From assembly GCF_041240605.1 (NCBI RefSeq), contig NZ_CP162487.1:4161001-4225000 (forward strand): a stretch of 64,000 nucleotides of DNA, read 5' to 3'. The notes under the pieces were generated by a model. It searched no databases. It was not told the DNA's origin and saw only the letters and a program-made list of their open reading frames with translations. A program made the position numbers and the translations under genes. This document shows, in pieces, positions 1 to 8,536 of this stretch (position 1 is its first letter; the number at the start of each line of letters is the position of its first letter). Source of the stretch: Xanthomonas sp. DAR 80977 (GTDB lineage: Bacteria > Pseudomonadota > Gammaproteobacteria > Xanthomonadales > Xanthomonadaceae).

Positions 1-1
1 G

Positions 2-538
2 CGCAGCACCCTGGTCGCCCAGCGCGATGCGCAGCGCCGGTGCCTGGAGCACGTGACCTGCGAGGCGGTGCGTGGCCAGTGGCTCGAGGTGATCGCGCTG
101 CTGCAACAGCGCATCAAGGAGATCTCCCGGCAAATCGCCCAGGTCGGTGCGGCCTGTTCACGCTTGCCGAGCGTGCCTGGGCTTGGCCCGATCCTGCGCG
201 CCACCCTGGCGGCCCGGCTTCCCGAGCTGGGCAGCGTGCCACCGCGCAAGATCGCCGCCTTGGTCGGGCTGGCGCCGTTCAATCGAGACAGCGGCCGCTG
301 GCACGGCCAACGCCGCATCCAGGGCGGACGCGCCGACGTGCGGCGGGTGCTGTACATGGCCACCTGGGCCGCGATCCGTGCAGGCTCGCCGCTGTCACAC
401 ACCTACGCACGCCTGACCAGCGCGGGCAAACCCGCCAAGGTCGCCATCGTCGCGTGCATGCACAAGTACCTGCGATGGCTCAACGCCATCGCACGCGATC
501 AGGCACCTTACAGCCCCCCTGCGATCGCTTCTGCATGA
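2..538 (+). CDS. IS110-family transposase, C-terminal part (5' end outside window)
   Basis: The reading frame is open from the first bases of the window, so the gene starts upstream and only about 178 C-terminal residues are visible. The segment LPSVPGLGPI followed by ALVGLAPFNRDSG and a GGR-x-x-VRRVLYMA stretch is the typical C-terminal Transposase_20 region of IS110 elements, which contains the conserved serine. These transposases move circular intermediates and leave no conventional terminal inverted repeats, so the right end of the element cannot be fixed here. It probably lies in the 115 bp before dsbB. The gene is intact as far as it can be seen. Confidence 0.85.
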   Translation, partial: RSTLVAQRDAQRRCLEHVTCEAVRGQWLEVIALLQQRIKEISRQIAQVGAACSRLPSVPGLGPILRATLAARLPELGSVPPRKIAALVGLAPFNRDSGRWHGQRRIQGGRADVRRVLYMATWAAIRAGSPLSHTYARLTSAGKPAKVAIVACMHKYLRWLNAIARDQAPYSPPAIASA

Positions 539-652
539 CAGTTGACTCCTACAGGGACGCGATCTCCGGCCAGCAGGCGCCGCCGGGCGTGGATGCACCG
601 CAACCCACTTGGCTTAGCCCAAGAACCGCAGCGCCAGCGCGCCGCTCCGGCC

Positions 653-1165
653 TCAGTGCAGCGACCGCCGCCGCGCCTTGAAGCCGGCATACAGCGCGAA
701 CAGCGCCAGCCCGACGAAGCAGATCAGGCACCACATCGGCATCGACAGGCCCAGGAAGCGCCAATCGATGTTGCCGCAGTCGCCGGTCCCGGTCAGCACC
801 CGGCGCAGCACCTCGAACGGTCCCAGCGTCTCGCGCAGGAAGCTCAGCGGCGGCCCGCACGAGGCCATCGGATCGGGGAACAGCTGCACCGACACGTGCT
901 TGGCCGAGATGCCGGCGCCGATGCCCGCGGCCAGGAACGCCAGCACGCCATAGACCTTGCGCCCGCCGCTGCGCGCCGGGCCGTGCAAGGCGCCGAGCAG
1001 GAACATCAACCCCAGCGCGGCGAACGCGATGCGCTGGAAGATGCACAGCGGACAGGGCTCGATGCCCAGTTGGACCTGCACGTAGATCGCATAACCCAGC
1101 AGCCCGGCGCAGATCAGAAAGCCGAGCAGGAACTGCGCGCGGAAACTCCAGCGTAACGGGTTCAT
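653..1165 (-). CDS. dsbB: Disulfide bond formation protein B (quinone reductase DsbB)
   Basis: The 170-residue inner-membrane protein has four hydrophobic segments, as expected for DsbB, which reoxidises periplasmic DsbA and passes electrons to ubiquinone. The first redox pair is the CPLC motif at C38/C41 after the first membrane segment. The second periplasmic pair is C103 and C130. An arginine (R45) just after the CPLC helix matches the quinone-site arginine of the family. The length is normal. It stands alone between the IS110 remnant and rplQ. No promoter is clear, although a GATAAT-like element lies about 30 bp upstream. Confidence 0.93.
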   Translation of the reverse strand: MNPLRWSFRAQFLLGFLICAGLLGYAIYVQVQLGIEPCPLCIFQRIAFAALGLMFLLGALHGPARSGGRKVYGVLAFLAAGIGAGISAKHVSVQLFPDPMASCGPPLSFLRETLGPFEVLRRVLTGTGDCGNIDWRFLGLSMPMWCLICFVGLALFALYAGFKARRRSLH

Positions 1166-1297
1166 CGGGTCGGGCTCACATGAACGATCCGCGCATTATC
1201 CGCCATCGCCCGCCTCGCCACCATGTGCCGTGCGTCGGCGCGCCCAGCGGCCTGGCGGTGTGCGCCTGGGCACGGCCAAAACCGCTGCCGCAGACGC

Positions 1298-1323
1298 AAA
1301 AAAGCCCGGACATGCCGGGCTTC
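1298..1323 (-). terminator. Rho-independent terminator after rplQ
   Basis: Read on the minus strand, AAGCCCGG-CATG-TCCGGGCTT forms a GC-rich hairpin followed directly by a run of six T. It lies 25 bp past the rplQ stop codon and would end the alpha operon. Confidence 0.85.
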
Positions 1324-1347
1324 TTGCTGACGCGGTGCGGGCCGGAG

Positions 1348-1734
1348 TTACTCGGCCACTTCCTCGGCGATCGCGGTCGGGCGATCGACCAGCTCGACGT
1401 ACGCCATCGGCGCGTTGTCGCCGGCGCGGAAGCCGCACTTCAGGATGCGCAGGTAGCCGCCCGGACGCGACTGGTAACGCGGGCCCAGCTCGACGAACAG
1501 CTTGCCCACCGCTTCCTTGTCGCGCAGGCGCGAGAAGGCCAGACGGCGGTTGGCGACGCCATCGACCTTGGCGATGGTGATCAGCGGCTCGGCGACGCGA
1601 CGCAGTTCCTTGGCCTTCGGCAAGGTGGTCTTGATCAGCTCGTGCTTGAACAGCGAGGCCGCCATGTTGGAGAACATCGCCTGGCGATGGGCGCTGGTGC
1701 GGTTGAACTTGCGGCCGGATTTCTGGTGACGCAT
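1348..1734 (-). CDS. rplQ: 50S ribosomal protein L17
   Basis: The 128-residue protein begins with MRHQKSGRKFNRTSAHRQAM, the family signature of L17, a large-subunit protein near the exit-tunnel side of the 23S rRNA. It is the last gene of the alpha operon, directly before a strong terminator. Unusually, about 300 bp separate it from rpoA, a space that carries only a hairpin. The C-terminal tail is short and acidic (AIAEEVAE), which is normal for proteobacterial L17. Confidence 0.97.
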   Translation of the reverse strand: MRHQKSGRKFNRTSAHRQAMFSNMAASLFKHELIKTTLPKAKELRRVAEPLITIAKVDGVANRRLAFSRLRDKEAVGKLFVELGPRYQSRPGGYLRILKCGFRAGDNAPMAYVELVDRPTAIAEEVAE

Positions 1735-2031
1735 GGTCTTGGTTCCTATGGAAGGTTGAAACTGCTGGAGATCGCTGTCGCCGTCCTGGCGTTGAACAAT
1801 GGACTGCGGATGGTCCGAGCCGGCCGTCCCTGACCGGACAACGCCGCGGGCTTAGCGACCCGTCGACGTGGTGGTGCGTTTGCTGCAGCGCGGGCCGCCC
1901 CCTCGGGACGCCTGCGCCTTCTTGCGTTCTTGGTCTTGCGTGGGCTCGGTGGAGCCCGGCCCGGCCATCCATCGACCGGGCATGCATCGTCCGTGGCCGA
2001 TGCCGGTGCGGCATCGGCCAGGTGCGGATGC
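1735..2031 (-). other. rpoA-rplQ intercistronic spacer with a perfect hairpin
   Basis: This 297-bp gap inside the alpha operon has no convincing ORF. Just after the rpoA stop, positions 1995-2019 form a 10-bp perfect stem (GGCCGATGCC / GGCATCGGCC) with a 5-nt loop. No T-run follows in the minus direction, so it looks more like an RNA-stability or pausing element than an intrinsic terminator. Confidence 0.5.
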
Positions 2032-3030
2032 TTAGCCGAGCATGCCGTGCTGGGCGACGCCGGCCGGCGGCCAGTTCTCCAGCTTCATGCCGAGCGACAG
2101 GCCGCGCTGGGCCAGCACTTCCTTGATCTCGGTCAGCGACTTCTTGCCGAGGTTCGGGGTCTTGAGCAGCTCCACTTCGGTCTTCTGGATCAGATCGCCG
2201 ATGTAGTAGATGCTCTCGGCCTTCAGGCAGTTGGCCGAACGCACGGTCAGTTCCAGGTCGTCGATCGGGCGCAGCAGCACCGGATCCACGCCATTGCTGG
2301 CCGGCTTGGCCGCGCCACGGTCGCGATGGGTGAAGTCGCCGAACACCGACAGCTGGTCGCTGAGGATGTCGGCGGCGGTGCGCACGGCTTCCTCGGCGTC
2401 GATGGTGCCGTTGGTCTCGATGTCCAGGACCAGCTTGTCCAGGTCGGTGCGCTGCTCGACGCGCGCCGATTCCACCGCGTAGGCGACGCGACGCACGGGC
2501 GAGAACGACGCATCCAGGACCAGGCGGCCGATGGTGCGGGTCTCTTCGTCCGGACGGCGGCGCGCGGCGGCCGGCTGGTAGCCGAACCCACGCTCGATCT
2601 TCAGACGCATGTTGATCGCCGTATCCTTGGTCAGGTGGCAGATCACGTGGTCGTTGTTGAGGATCTCGACGTTGTGGTCGGTCTTGATGTCGGCGGCAGT
2701 GACCGTGCCCGGACCCTGCTTGGACAGCGACAGCGTGGCGCTGTCGCCGGTGTGCATGCGGATGGCCACGTCCTTGAGGTTGAGCAGGACTTCCAGCACG
2801 TCCTCCTGCAGCCCTTCGACCGTGGTGTACTCGTGCAGCACGCCGTCGATCTCGACTTCGGTGATCGCGAAGCCGGGGATCGAGGACAACAGCACGCGAC
2901 GCAGGGCATTGCCCAGCGTATGCCCATACCCGCGCTCCAAGGGCTCGATTACGACCTTGGCGCGGTTGTCGGTAAGGCGTTCGATCTGCGGCCCACGGGG
3001 GCGCAGAACCTGGTTGGCGGTAACCGTCAT
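2032..3030 (-). CDS. rpoA: DNA-directed RNA polymerase alpha subunit
   Basis: The 332-residue protein starts at MTVTANQVLRPRGP. An in-frame upstream ATG at 3075 lies in the intercistronic hairpin and lacks a ribosome site, whereas the chosen start follows CAGGAGAA. The N-terminal domain (about residues 1-235) carries the LGNALRRVLLSSIPG assembly motif that dimerises and binds beta and beta'. The C-terminal domain (about 250-332) binds UP elements and activators. It is the fourth gene of the alpha operon, after rpsD. Confidence 0.97.
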   Translation of the reverse strand: MTVTANQVLRPRGPQIERLTDNRAKVVIEPLERGYGHTLGNALRRVLLSSIPGFAITEVEIDGVLHEYTTVEGLQEDVLEVLLNLKDVAIRMHTGDSATLSLSKQGPGTVTAADIKTDHNVEILNNDHVICHLTKDTAINMRLKIERGFGYQPAAARRRPDEETRTIGRLVLDASFSPVRRVAYAVESARVEQRTDLDKLVLDIETNGTIDAEEAVRTAADILSDQLSVFGDFTHRDRGAAKPASNGVDPVLLRPIDDLELTVRSANCLKAESIYYIGDLIQKTEVELLKTPNLGKKSLTEIKEVLAQRGLSLGMKLENWPPAGVAQHGMLG

Positions 3031-3048
3031 GTTGCGGGTTCTCCTGAC

Positions 3049-3070
3049 GAGCCTCCGTTGCCGGAGGCTC
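3049..3070 (-). other. Intercistronic hairpin before rpoA
   Basis: GAGCCTCCG and CGGAGGCTC form a 9-bp perfect stem with a 4-nt loop in the 50-bp rpsD-rpoA gap, just upstream of the rpoA ribosome binding site. No T-run follows. It may modulate mRNA stability or rpoA translation. Confidence 0.55.
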
Positions 3071-3080
3071 TCCAATGTGA

Positions 3081-3710
3081 TTACTTCGAATACAACTCGA
3101 CGATCAGCGCTTCGTTGATGTCAGCAGGCAGGTCCGCACGATCCGGCACGGCCTTGAAGATGCCGCTGAACTTCTTCGAATCGACCTCGACCCAGGACGG
3201 GTTCAGGTCGTGCGTTTCGGCAACGGTCAGCGCTTCCTGCACGCGAAGCTGCTTCTGGGCCTTTTCCGACAGGGCGATCGCGTCGCCGGCCTTGACCTGG
3301 TACGAGGCCAGGTTCACCGACTTGCCGTTGACCAGCACGCCGCGGTGCGACACCAGCTGGCGCGCGGCCGGGCGGGTGACGGCGAAGCCCATGCGGTAGA
3401 CGACGTTGTCCAGGCGGGTTTCCAGCAGCTGCAGCAGGTTCTCGCCGGTGTTGCCCTTCTTGGTCGAGGCCTTCTTGTAGTAGTTGCGGAACTGACGCTC
3501 CAGCAGGCCGTAGATACGCTTGACCTTCTGCTTTTCGCGCAGCTGGGTGGCGTAGTCGGACAGCTTGCCCTTGCGGGCGGTCGCGCCGTGCTGGCCGGGC
3601 TTCTGCTCCAGCTTGCACTTGGAGTCCAGCGCACGCGCCGGGCTCTTGAGGGAAAGATCGGCGCCTTCGCGGCGCGCGAGCTTACAGGTAGGACCGATAT
3701 AACGAGCCAT
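3081..3710 (-). CDS. rpsD: 30S ribosomal protein S4
   Basis: The 209-residue primary 16S rRNA binder starts MARYIGPTCKLARREG and contains the S4 RNA-binding domain (about residues 97-160, RLDNVVYRMGFAVTRPAARQLVSHRG). In enterobacteria S4 represses its own alpha operon by binding the leader ahead of rpsM. The long leader seen here upstream of rpsM would be the place for that. Only two cysteines are present in the N-terminal region, so the four-cysteine zinc form is not supported. Confidence 0.97.
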   Translation of the reverse strand: MARYIGPTCKLARREGADLSLKSPARALDSKCKLEQKPGQHGATARKGKLSDYATQLREKQKVKRIYGLLERQFRNYYKKASTKKGNTGENLLQLLETRLDNVVYRMGFAVTRPAARQLVSHRGVLVNGKSVNLASYQVKAGDAIALSEKAQKQLRVQEALTVAETHDLNPSWVEVDSKKFSGIFKAVPDRADLPADINEALIVELYSK

Positions 3711-3724
3711 TTCTTATCGCTCCT

Positions 3725-4117
3725 TTAGACGCGACGCTTCTTCGGCGGACGGCACCCGTTGTGCGGGATAGGCGTCACGTCGATGATGTTGGTGATCTTG
3801 TATCCGACGTTGTTCAACGAACGGACGGCGGACTCGCGACCCGGACCCGGGCCCTTGATGCGCACTTCCAGCGACTTCACGCCGTAGTCGAGCGCAGCGC
3901 GCCCGGCCTTCTCGGCGGCAACCTGCGCCGCGAACGGCGTGGACTTGCGCGAACCGCGGAAACCGGCGCCACCGGAGGTCGCCCAGGACAACGCATTGCC
4001 CTGACGGTCGGTGATGGTCACGATGGTGTTGTTGAACGAAGCGTGGACGTGGGCGACGCCGTCGGTGACGACGCGCTTGATCTTCTTCTTGGTCTTTGCT
4101 GCTGCGGGCTTAGCCAT
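3725..4117 (-). CDS. rpsK: 30S ribosomal protein S11
   Basis: The 130-residue platform protein ends in the conserved basic GCRPPKKRRV tail and contains HASFNNTIVTITDRQGN near the start. It contacts the mRNA path around the E site of the 30S subunit. It lies 9 bp downstream of rpsM and 14 bp upstream of rpsD, so the three are clearly co-transcribed. Confidence 0.97.
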   Translation of the reverse strand: MAKPAAAKTKKKIKRVVTDGVAHVHASFNNTIVTITDRQGNALSWATSGGAGFRGSRKSTPFAAQVAAEKAGRAALDYGVKSLEVRIKGPGPGRESAVRSLNNVGYKITNIIDVTPIPHNGCRPPKKRRV

Positions 4118-4126
4118 GTCTGTCCC

Positions 4127-4483
4127 TTACTTCCTGATCGCCTTGCGCGGGCCCTTGCGGGTGCGGGCGTTGGTGCGGGTGCGCTGACCACGCAGCGGCA
4201 GGCCACGACGGTGACGCAGGCCGCGGTAGCAGCCCAGGTCCATCAGTCGCTTGATGGCGATGCCCACTTCGCGACGCAGGTCGCCTTCGACGATGTACTT
4301 GCCGACTTCGAGGCGCAGGCGCTCGATTTCAGGCTCGGACAGGTCACGGATCTTGGTGGTCGAGGTCACGCCTGCGGCTTCGCAGACCTTCTTCGAACGG
4401 GTACGGCCGATGCCGAAAATGCTTTGCAACCCGACCCAGACGTGCTTCTGGGCTGGCAGGTTGACGCCTGCAATACGCGCCAT
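4127..4483 (-). CDS. rpsM: 30S ribosomal protein S13
   Basis: The 118-residue head protein contacts the P-site tRNA and the 50S bridge. The start at MARIAGVNLPAQKHVW matches the family and follows GGAGAA. The in-frame ATG at 4522 adds 13 atypical residues and was rejected. The helix-two-turn-helix region and the basic C-terminal tail (TRTNARTRKGPRKAIRK) are intact. It is the first gene of the alpha operon. No rpmJ lies between it and secY. Confidence 0.96.
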   Translation of the reverse strand: MARIAGVNLPAQKHVWVGLQSIFGIGRTRSKKVCEAAGVTSTTKIRDLSEPEIERLRLEVGKYIVEGDLRREVGIAIKRLMDLGCYRGLRHRRGLPLRGQRTRTNARTRKGPRKAIRK

Positions 4484-4812
4484 GACGCGGTTCTCCAACT
4501 GAGTGATGGCCCGACGGCGCACTGCGGCGCCACCCGGCAGGATGGATCAAAAAGTGAACTTGTAAGTCTAGCAAGGTCTCGGGTTACATGGAAGCCCGTG
4601 GAACCTTTCGGTTCCGCAGGCCCGGCATGGGGAGTGTGCCCATGCTCCGGCGCCGGACGTCGTTGGCCAGGGTGAGGATCCACCTCGGCCGCCCGCGCTA
4701 CTCCAGCGCAGGACCACCACGTCGCACCCACGCACGAGACCGCTGCATGGGCCGCCCTTCAAGTCGGAAGACTGCGCCCGGGAGCCGGGGCGTCTTCGCG
4801 GAAGGAAGTCAA
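4484..4812 (-). promoter_or_regulatory. Alpha-operon leader (predicted 5' UTR of rpsM)
   Basis: The gap between secY and rpsM holds no gene on either strand. In the minus direction it starts below a TATAAT element and contains a stem formed by GAAGAC (4767-4772) with GTCTTC (4792-4797), with further GC pairing inside, and a smaller GGAACC-TTTC-GGTTCC hairpin near 4600. In E. coli the matching leader folds into the S4-binding pseudoknot. Whether this one does is inference. Confidence 0.45.
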
Positions 4813-4822
4813 ATTATAGCAA
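4813..4822 (-). promoter_or_regulatory. Extended -10 promoter element for the alpha operon
   Basis: The minus strand reads TTGCTATAAT, a perfect -10 hexamer (4813-4818) preceded by TGC, which fits an extended -10 promoter. No good -35 is seen at 16-18 bp. It sits immediately after the secY stop codon. Confidence 0.45.
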
Positions 4823-6193
4823 TCAACCGCGGGCGAAACCGCCGCCGCGCGAGCCACCCTTGAGGTTGGCCTTCTTCAACAGGCTTTCGTACTGGTGCGA
4901 CATCAGGTGCGCCTGGATCTGCGCGATGAAGTCCATCACCACCACGACCGCGATCAGCAGCGAGGTGCCGCCGAAGTGGAACGAGGTGCCGAGCTGCGCA
5001 CGCATGATTTCCGGCAGCAGGCACACGATCACCAGGTACAGCGAGCCGGCGGCGGTCAGCCGGGTCAGCACGCCGTCGACGTAGTCGGCGGTGGCCTTGC
5101 CTGGACGGATGCCCGGGATCAGCGCGCCGGACTTTTTCAGGTTGTCCGCGGTTTCCTGCGAGTTGAACACCAGCGCGGTATAGAAGAACGCAAAGCCGAT
5201 GATCAGCGCGGCGAACACGATCATGTGCACCGGCTCGCCCGGGCCCAGCGCATTGGCGATGCGCTGCAGCCAGCTGCCGAAGGTGCTGTTGGACGCGGCC
5301 TGGCCCGACCACATCGACAGCGTCGCCGGGAAGGCGAGGATGCTCGAGGCGAAGATCGGCGGAATCACGCCGGCCATGTTCAGCTTCAGCGGCAGGAACG
5401 AGGTCTGGTTCATGTAGGCGTTGCGGCCACCCTGGCGCCGCGCGTAGTTCACCGTGATCCGCCGCTGCCCGCGCTCGACGAACACCACGAACAGGGTGAA
5501 GGCGAGGATGGTCAGCGCGATCAGCAACAGCGAGATGAAGCTCATGTTGCCGTCGCGGTAGGCTTCCACGGTCTGGATGGTCGCCGCCGGCAGGCCGGCG
5601 ACGATGCCGGCGAAGATGATCAGCGACACGCCGTTGCCGATGCCGCGCTCGGTGACCTGCTCGCCGACCCACATCAGGAAGATGGTGCCGGCGGTCAGCG
5701 CGATCACCGCGGTGAGCACGAAGCCCATGCCCGGCGCGTACACGACCGGCGCACCGCCCGGTGCGGTCTGGTTCTGCAGCGCCAGCGCGATACTGCCGCC
5801 CTGCACCACCGCCAGCAGCACCGCGCCGATGCGCGAATATTGGGTGATCTTGCGCCGGCCGGACTCGCCTTCCTTCTGCATCGCCTTCAGCGACGGAAAG
5901 ATGTGCGTGGCCAGCTGGATCACGATCGATGCCGAGATGTACGGCATCACGTTCAGCGCGAAAATGCTGAAACGGTGCAGGGCGCCGCCCGAGAACATGT
6001 TGAACATGTCCACGATGCCGCCGCCCTGCGCCTGCATCAGCGCAAGCATGGCTTCGGGATTGACGCCCGGCACCGGCACGTAGCAGCCGATGCGATAGAC
6101 GATCAATGCGCCGAGAACGAACAACAGGCGCTGGCGAAGTTCAGTGAACTTGCCGAGCCCGCCGCCGAGGTTACCCATGCCAGCCTGCGCCAT
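4823..6193 (-). CDS. secY: Preprotein translocase subunit SecY
   Basis: The 456-residue, ten-segment membrane channel forms the SecYEG protein-conducting pore with SecE (encoded at 33.1-33.5 kb) and SecG. The start at MAQAGMGNLGGGLGKFTELR was chosen because it follows CAGGAGTAA, which overlaps the rplO stop, while the longer frame adds 18 atypical residues. Family blocks such as LGALIVYRIGCYVPVPG and the C-terminal QYESLLKKANLKG are present. The glycine-rich tail GGSRGGGFARG is typical of related bacteria. It is the last gene of the spc operon. Confidence 0.96.
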   Translation of the reverse strand: MAQAGMGNLGGGLGKFTELRQRLLFVLGALIVYRIGCYVPVPGVNPEAMLALMQAQGGGIVDMFNMFSGGALHRFSIFALNVMPYISASIVIQLATHIFPSLKAMQKEGESGRRKITQYSRIGAVLLAVVQGGSIALALQNQTAPGGAPVVYAPGMGFVLTAVIALTAGTIFLMWVGEQVTERGIGNGVSLIIFAGIVAGLPAATIQTVEAYRDGNMSFISLLLIALTILAFTLFVVFVERGQRRITVNYARRQGGRNAYMNQTSFLPLKLNMAGVIPPIFASSILAFPATLSMWSGQAASNSTFGSWLQRIANALGPGEPVHMIVFAALIIGFAFFYTALVFNSQETADNLKKSGALIPGIRPGKATADYVDGVLTRLTAAGSLYLVIVCLLPEIMRAQLGTSFHFGGTSLLIAVVVVMDFIAQIQAHLMSHQYESLLKKANLKGGSRGGGFARG

Positions 6194-6200
6194 CTGCGTG

Positions 6201-6644
6201 TTACTCCTGCACGCTGCCGCCGGCAGCTTCGATTGCCGCCTTGGCACCCGCGGTCGCGGCGATGCCCTTGAGCACGAACTTCTTGCTCAGCTCGCCCTTG
6301 AGCACGACCTTGGCCTTCTTCGCGGTGCTCGGGACCAGCTTCGCAGCGCGCAGCGCGGCGAAATCGATCTCGCCTTCCGGCAGGTTGTCGAGCTGGTAGG
6401 ACAGCACTTCGGCGGTGTCCTTGGCGAGCTTGGAACGGAAGCCGATCTTCGGCAGCCGGCGCTGCATGGGGGTCTGGCCGCCTTCGAAGCCGGCCTTGAT
6501 CTTGCCGCCGCCCTTGCGCGCGAACGAACCCTTGTGGCCGCGGCCGCAGGTCTTGCCCAGGCCCGAACCGATGCCGCGGCCGACGCGGGTGCGCTCGGTA
6601 CGCGCGCCTTCGGCGGGCTTCAGATCATTCAGATGCAAAGTCAT
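6201..6644 (-). CDS. rplO: 50S ribosomal protein L15
   Basis: The 147-residue protein carries the glycine-rich N-terminal tail GRGIGSGLGKTCGRGHKG that threads into 23S rRNA, followed by the GFEGGQTPMQRRLPK block. It lies 6 bp after rpmD, and its own stop codon overlaps the ribosome site of secY, the usual spc order. Confidence 0.97.
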   Translation of the reverse strand: MTLHLNDLKPAEGARTERTRVGRGIGSGLGKTCGRGHKGSFARKGGGKIKAGFEGGQTPMQRRLPKIGFRSKLAKDTAEVLSYQLDNLPEGEIDFAALRAAKLVPSTAKKAKVVLKGELSKKFVLKGIAATAGAKAAIEAAGGSVQE

Positions 6645-6650
6645 GGTCGC

Positions 6651-6842
6651 TTACTCCTCAACCTGGACGAGGTACTGAACCTTGTTGATCAGGCCGCGCA
6701 CCTGCGGGCTGTCCTTCAGTTCACGCACATCGTTGAGCTTGTTCAGGCCCAGCGCACGCACCGACAGGCGGTGACGCGACTGGGTACCACGAAGGCCGCG
6801 CACCAGGCGCACCTTCACCGTCTTGTTGGACTCATTAGCCAT
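6651..6842 (-). CDS. rpmD: 50S ribosomal protein L30
   Basis: This small 63-residue protein has the L30 signature VRLVRGLRGTQSRHRLSVRALGL in shortened bacterial form. Its start overlaps the last 8 bases of rpsE, which suggests translational coupling. Confidence 0.96.
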   Translation of the reverse strand: MANESNKTVKVRLVRGLRGTQSRHRLSVRALGLNKLNDVRELKDSPQVRGLINKVQYLVQVEE

Positions 6843-7380
6843 GGTTGAGTTCCTCCACCTTCTTGCCGCGCTTGGCCGCGATGCGCGACGGCGACTGCAT
6901 GTCTTCCAGGCCGCGCAGGGTGGCGCGCACCAGGTTGATCGGGTTGCGCGAACCGACCGCCTTGGCCAGCACGTTCTTGACGCCGACCGCTTCCAGCACG
7001 GCGCGCATCGCGCCGCCAGCGATGACGCCGGTACCTTCCGAGGCGGGCATCATGAACACGCGCGCCGCGCCATGGCCGGACTTCACCGGGTGCCACAGGG
7101 TGCCGTTGTTCAGGTCGATGTTGAGCATGCCCTTGCGCGCATACTCCATCGACTTCTGGATCGCGACCGGCACTTCGCGCGCCTTGCCGTAACCGAAGCC
7201 GATCTTGCCGTTGCCGTCGCCGACCACGGTCAGCGCGGTGAAGGTGAACTGGCGACCGCCCTTGACCGTCTTGCTGACGCGGTTGACCGCGACCAGCTTC
7301 TCGATCATGCCGTCGTCGACTTTCTCTTCGCGGTTGCGGTCGCGATCACGACCCCGCGGTGCACGCTGTTCTTCAGCCAT
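6835..7380 (-). CDS. rpsE: 30S ribosomal protein S5
   Basis: The 181-residue protein has the double-stranded-RNA-binding-like N-terminal domain (KLVAVNRVSKTVKGGR onward) and the GNGKIGFGYGKA loop. S5 helps decoding fidelity and the mRNA entry helicase. The start at MAEEQRAPRGRDRDR follows AAGGAAT, whereas the 220-residue frame would include atypical sequence. The basic Arg/Asp-rich N-terminus is common in this lineage. About 157 bp without a gene precede it, an unusually wide gap after rplR. Confidence 0.96.
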   Translation of the reverse strand: MAEEQRAPRGRDRDRNREEKVDDGMIEKLVAVNRVSKTVKGGRQFTFTALTVVGDGNGKIGFGYGKAREVPVAIQKSMEYARKGMLNIDLNNGTLWHPVKSGHGAARVFMMPASEGTGVIAGGAMRAVLEAVGVKNVLAKAVGSRNPINLVRATLRGLEDMQSPSRIAAKRGKKVEELNHG

Positions 7381-7537
7381 TGTGTATTCCTTGGTAGTTG
7401 AAAGATTTACGGCTTGCATGCCGCTTGTAGTTGTTGACTGGAACCGTGTTCCCCGGACGCGCGCACAAGGCGCGCCAAGGTCCGATGCGGCCCGCATCGG
7501 CAGGTCGGGCGCGGCGTGGACGCCGCTCCCGCAAGGA

Positions 7538-7897
7538 TCAGAACTGCAGGCCGCCTTCGCGCGCGGCGTCGGCCAGCGCCTTGATGCGGCCGTGGTAGCG
7601 GTAGCCCGAGCGGTCGAAGGCGACCTTCTCGATGCCCGCGGCCTTGGCGCGCTCGGCGATCAGCTTGCCCACCTTGACGGCGGCCTCGCTGTTCTTGCCG
7701 CTCTTCAGGCCGTCCTTGACGTCGGCCTGCAGGGTGTTCGCCGCAGCGATCACCTTGGAGCCGTCGGCAGTGAAGACCTGCGCATACAGGTGCTGGCCGG
7801 TGCGCAGCACCGACAGGCGGGCGACGCCGAGTTCGCGGATGTGCGCACGGGTCGACTTGGCGCGGCGCAGGCGGGCGATGTTCTTGTTGATGCTCAT
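7538..7897 (-). CDS. rplR: 50S ribosomal protein L18
   Basis: The 119-residue 5S-rRNA binder starts MSINKNIARLRRAKSTRAHIR and ends with DRSGYRYHGRIKALADAAREGGLQF, both diagnostic. The upstream in-frame ATG at 7957 adds 20 atypical residues and was rejected. The gaps on both sides (95 and 157 bp) are wider than in E. coli and contain only short dyads. Confidence 0.96.
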   Translation of the reverse strand: MSINKNIARLRRAKSTRAHIRELGVARLSVLRTGQHLYAQVFTADGSKVIAAANTLQADVKDGLKSGKNSEAAVKVGKLIAERAKAAGIEKVAFDRSGYRYHGRIKALADAAREGGLQF

Positions 7898-7992
7898 GAT
7901 TGGATTCCTAGCGGAAGCTGAAGCGAAGCGGGCTTTTGCATTGAAAAGTCCGGCCATGGACGGCCGGGCTCTGCGGATGGACCCGCGCCTGA

Positions 7993-8520
7993 TTAGGCCT
8001 TCTTGGCTTCCTTGCGAATGATGACTTCACCGGCGTACTTCACACCCTTGCCCTTGTAGGGCTCCGGCGGACGGAAACCGCGGATCTTGGCGGCGACTTC
8101 GCCGACGCGCTGCTTGTCGGCGCCCTGCACCACGATCTCGGTCTGAGTCGGGGCGGCCAGGGTGATGCCTTCCGGCGCCTTGAACACGACCGGGTGCGAG
8201 AAACCGAGCGCCAGGCTCAGGTCCTTGCCCTGCATCGTGGCGCGGTAGCCGACGCCGACCAGCTCGAGCTTGCGCTCGAAGCCTTCGGACACGCCGTGCA
8301 CCATGTTCGCCAGGATCGCGCGGACGGTGCCGGTGATGGCGATCTGCGACGGGTCGTTCGCCGACAGCGTGGCGACACCGTTTTCCTGCTTGATTTCGAC
8401 GCCTGCCGGCTTCGGCAGCGACAGGGTGCCCTTCGGGCCCTTGACGCTCACCAGCTCGGGCTGGACATTCAGTTCGACGCCCTTCGGGAGGGAGATCGGC
8501 TTCTTGGCTACGCGGGACAT
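7993..8520 (-). CDS. rplF: 50S ribosomal protein L6
   Basis: The 175-residue protein has two repeated RNA-binding folds and the C-terminal signature RGFRPPEPYKGKGVKYAGE, located near the sarcin-ricin loop and the factor-binding site. The start at MSRVAKKPISLPKGV follows AAGGGAAGGAG. It lies 16 bp after rpsH. Confidence 0.97.
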   Translation of the reverse strand: MSRVAKKPISLPKGVELNVQPELVSVKGPKGTLSLPKPAGVEIKQENGVATLSANDPSQIAITGTVRAILANMVHGVSEGFERKLELVGVGYRATMQGKDLSLALGFSHPVVFKAPEGITLAAPTQTEIVVQGADKQRVGEVAAKIRGFRPPEPYKGKGVKYAGEVIIRKEAKKA

Positions 8521-8536
8521 TTGAGTACTCCTTCCC

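Noticed and set aside
1194..1201. GATAAT as a promoter for dsbB
   Set aside because: No -35 is found at 16-18 bp and the element is only a partial match.
4484..4822. rpmJ (L36) between secY and rpsM
   Set aside because: No frame shows the basic, cysteine-containing L36 pattern.
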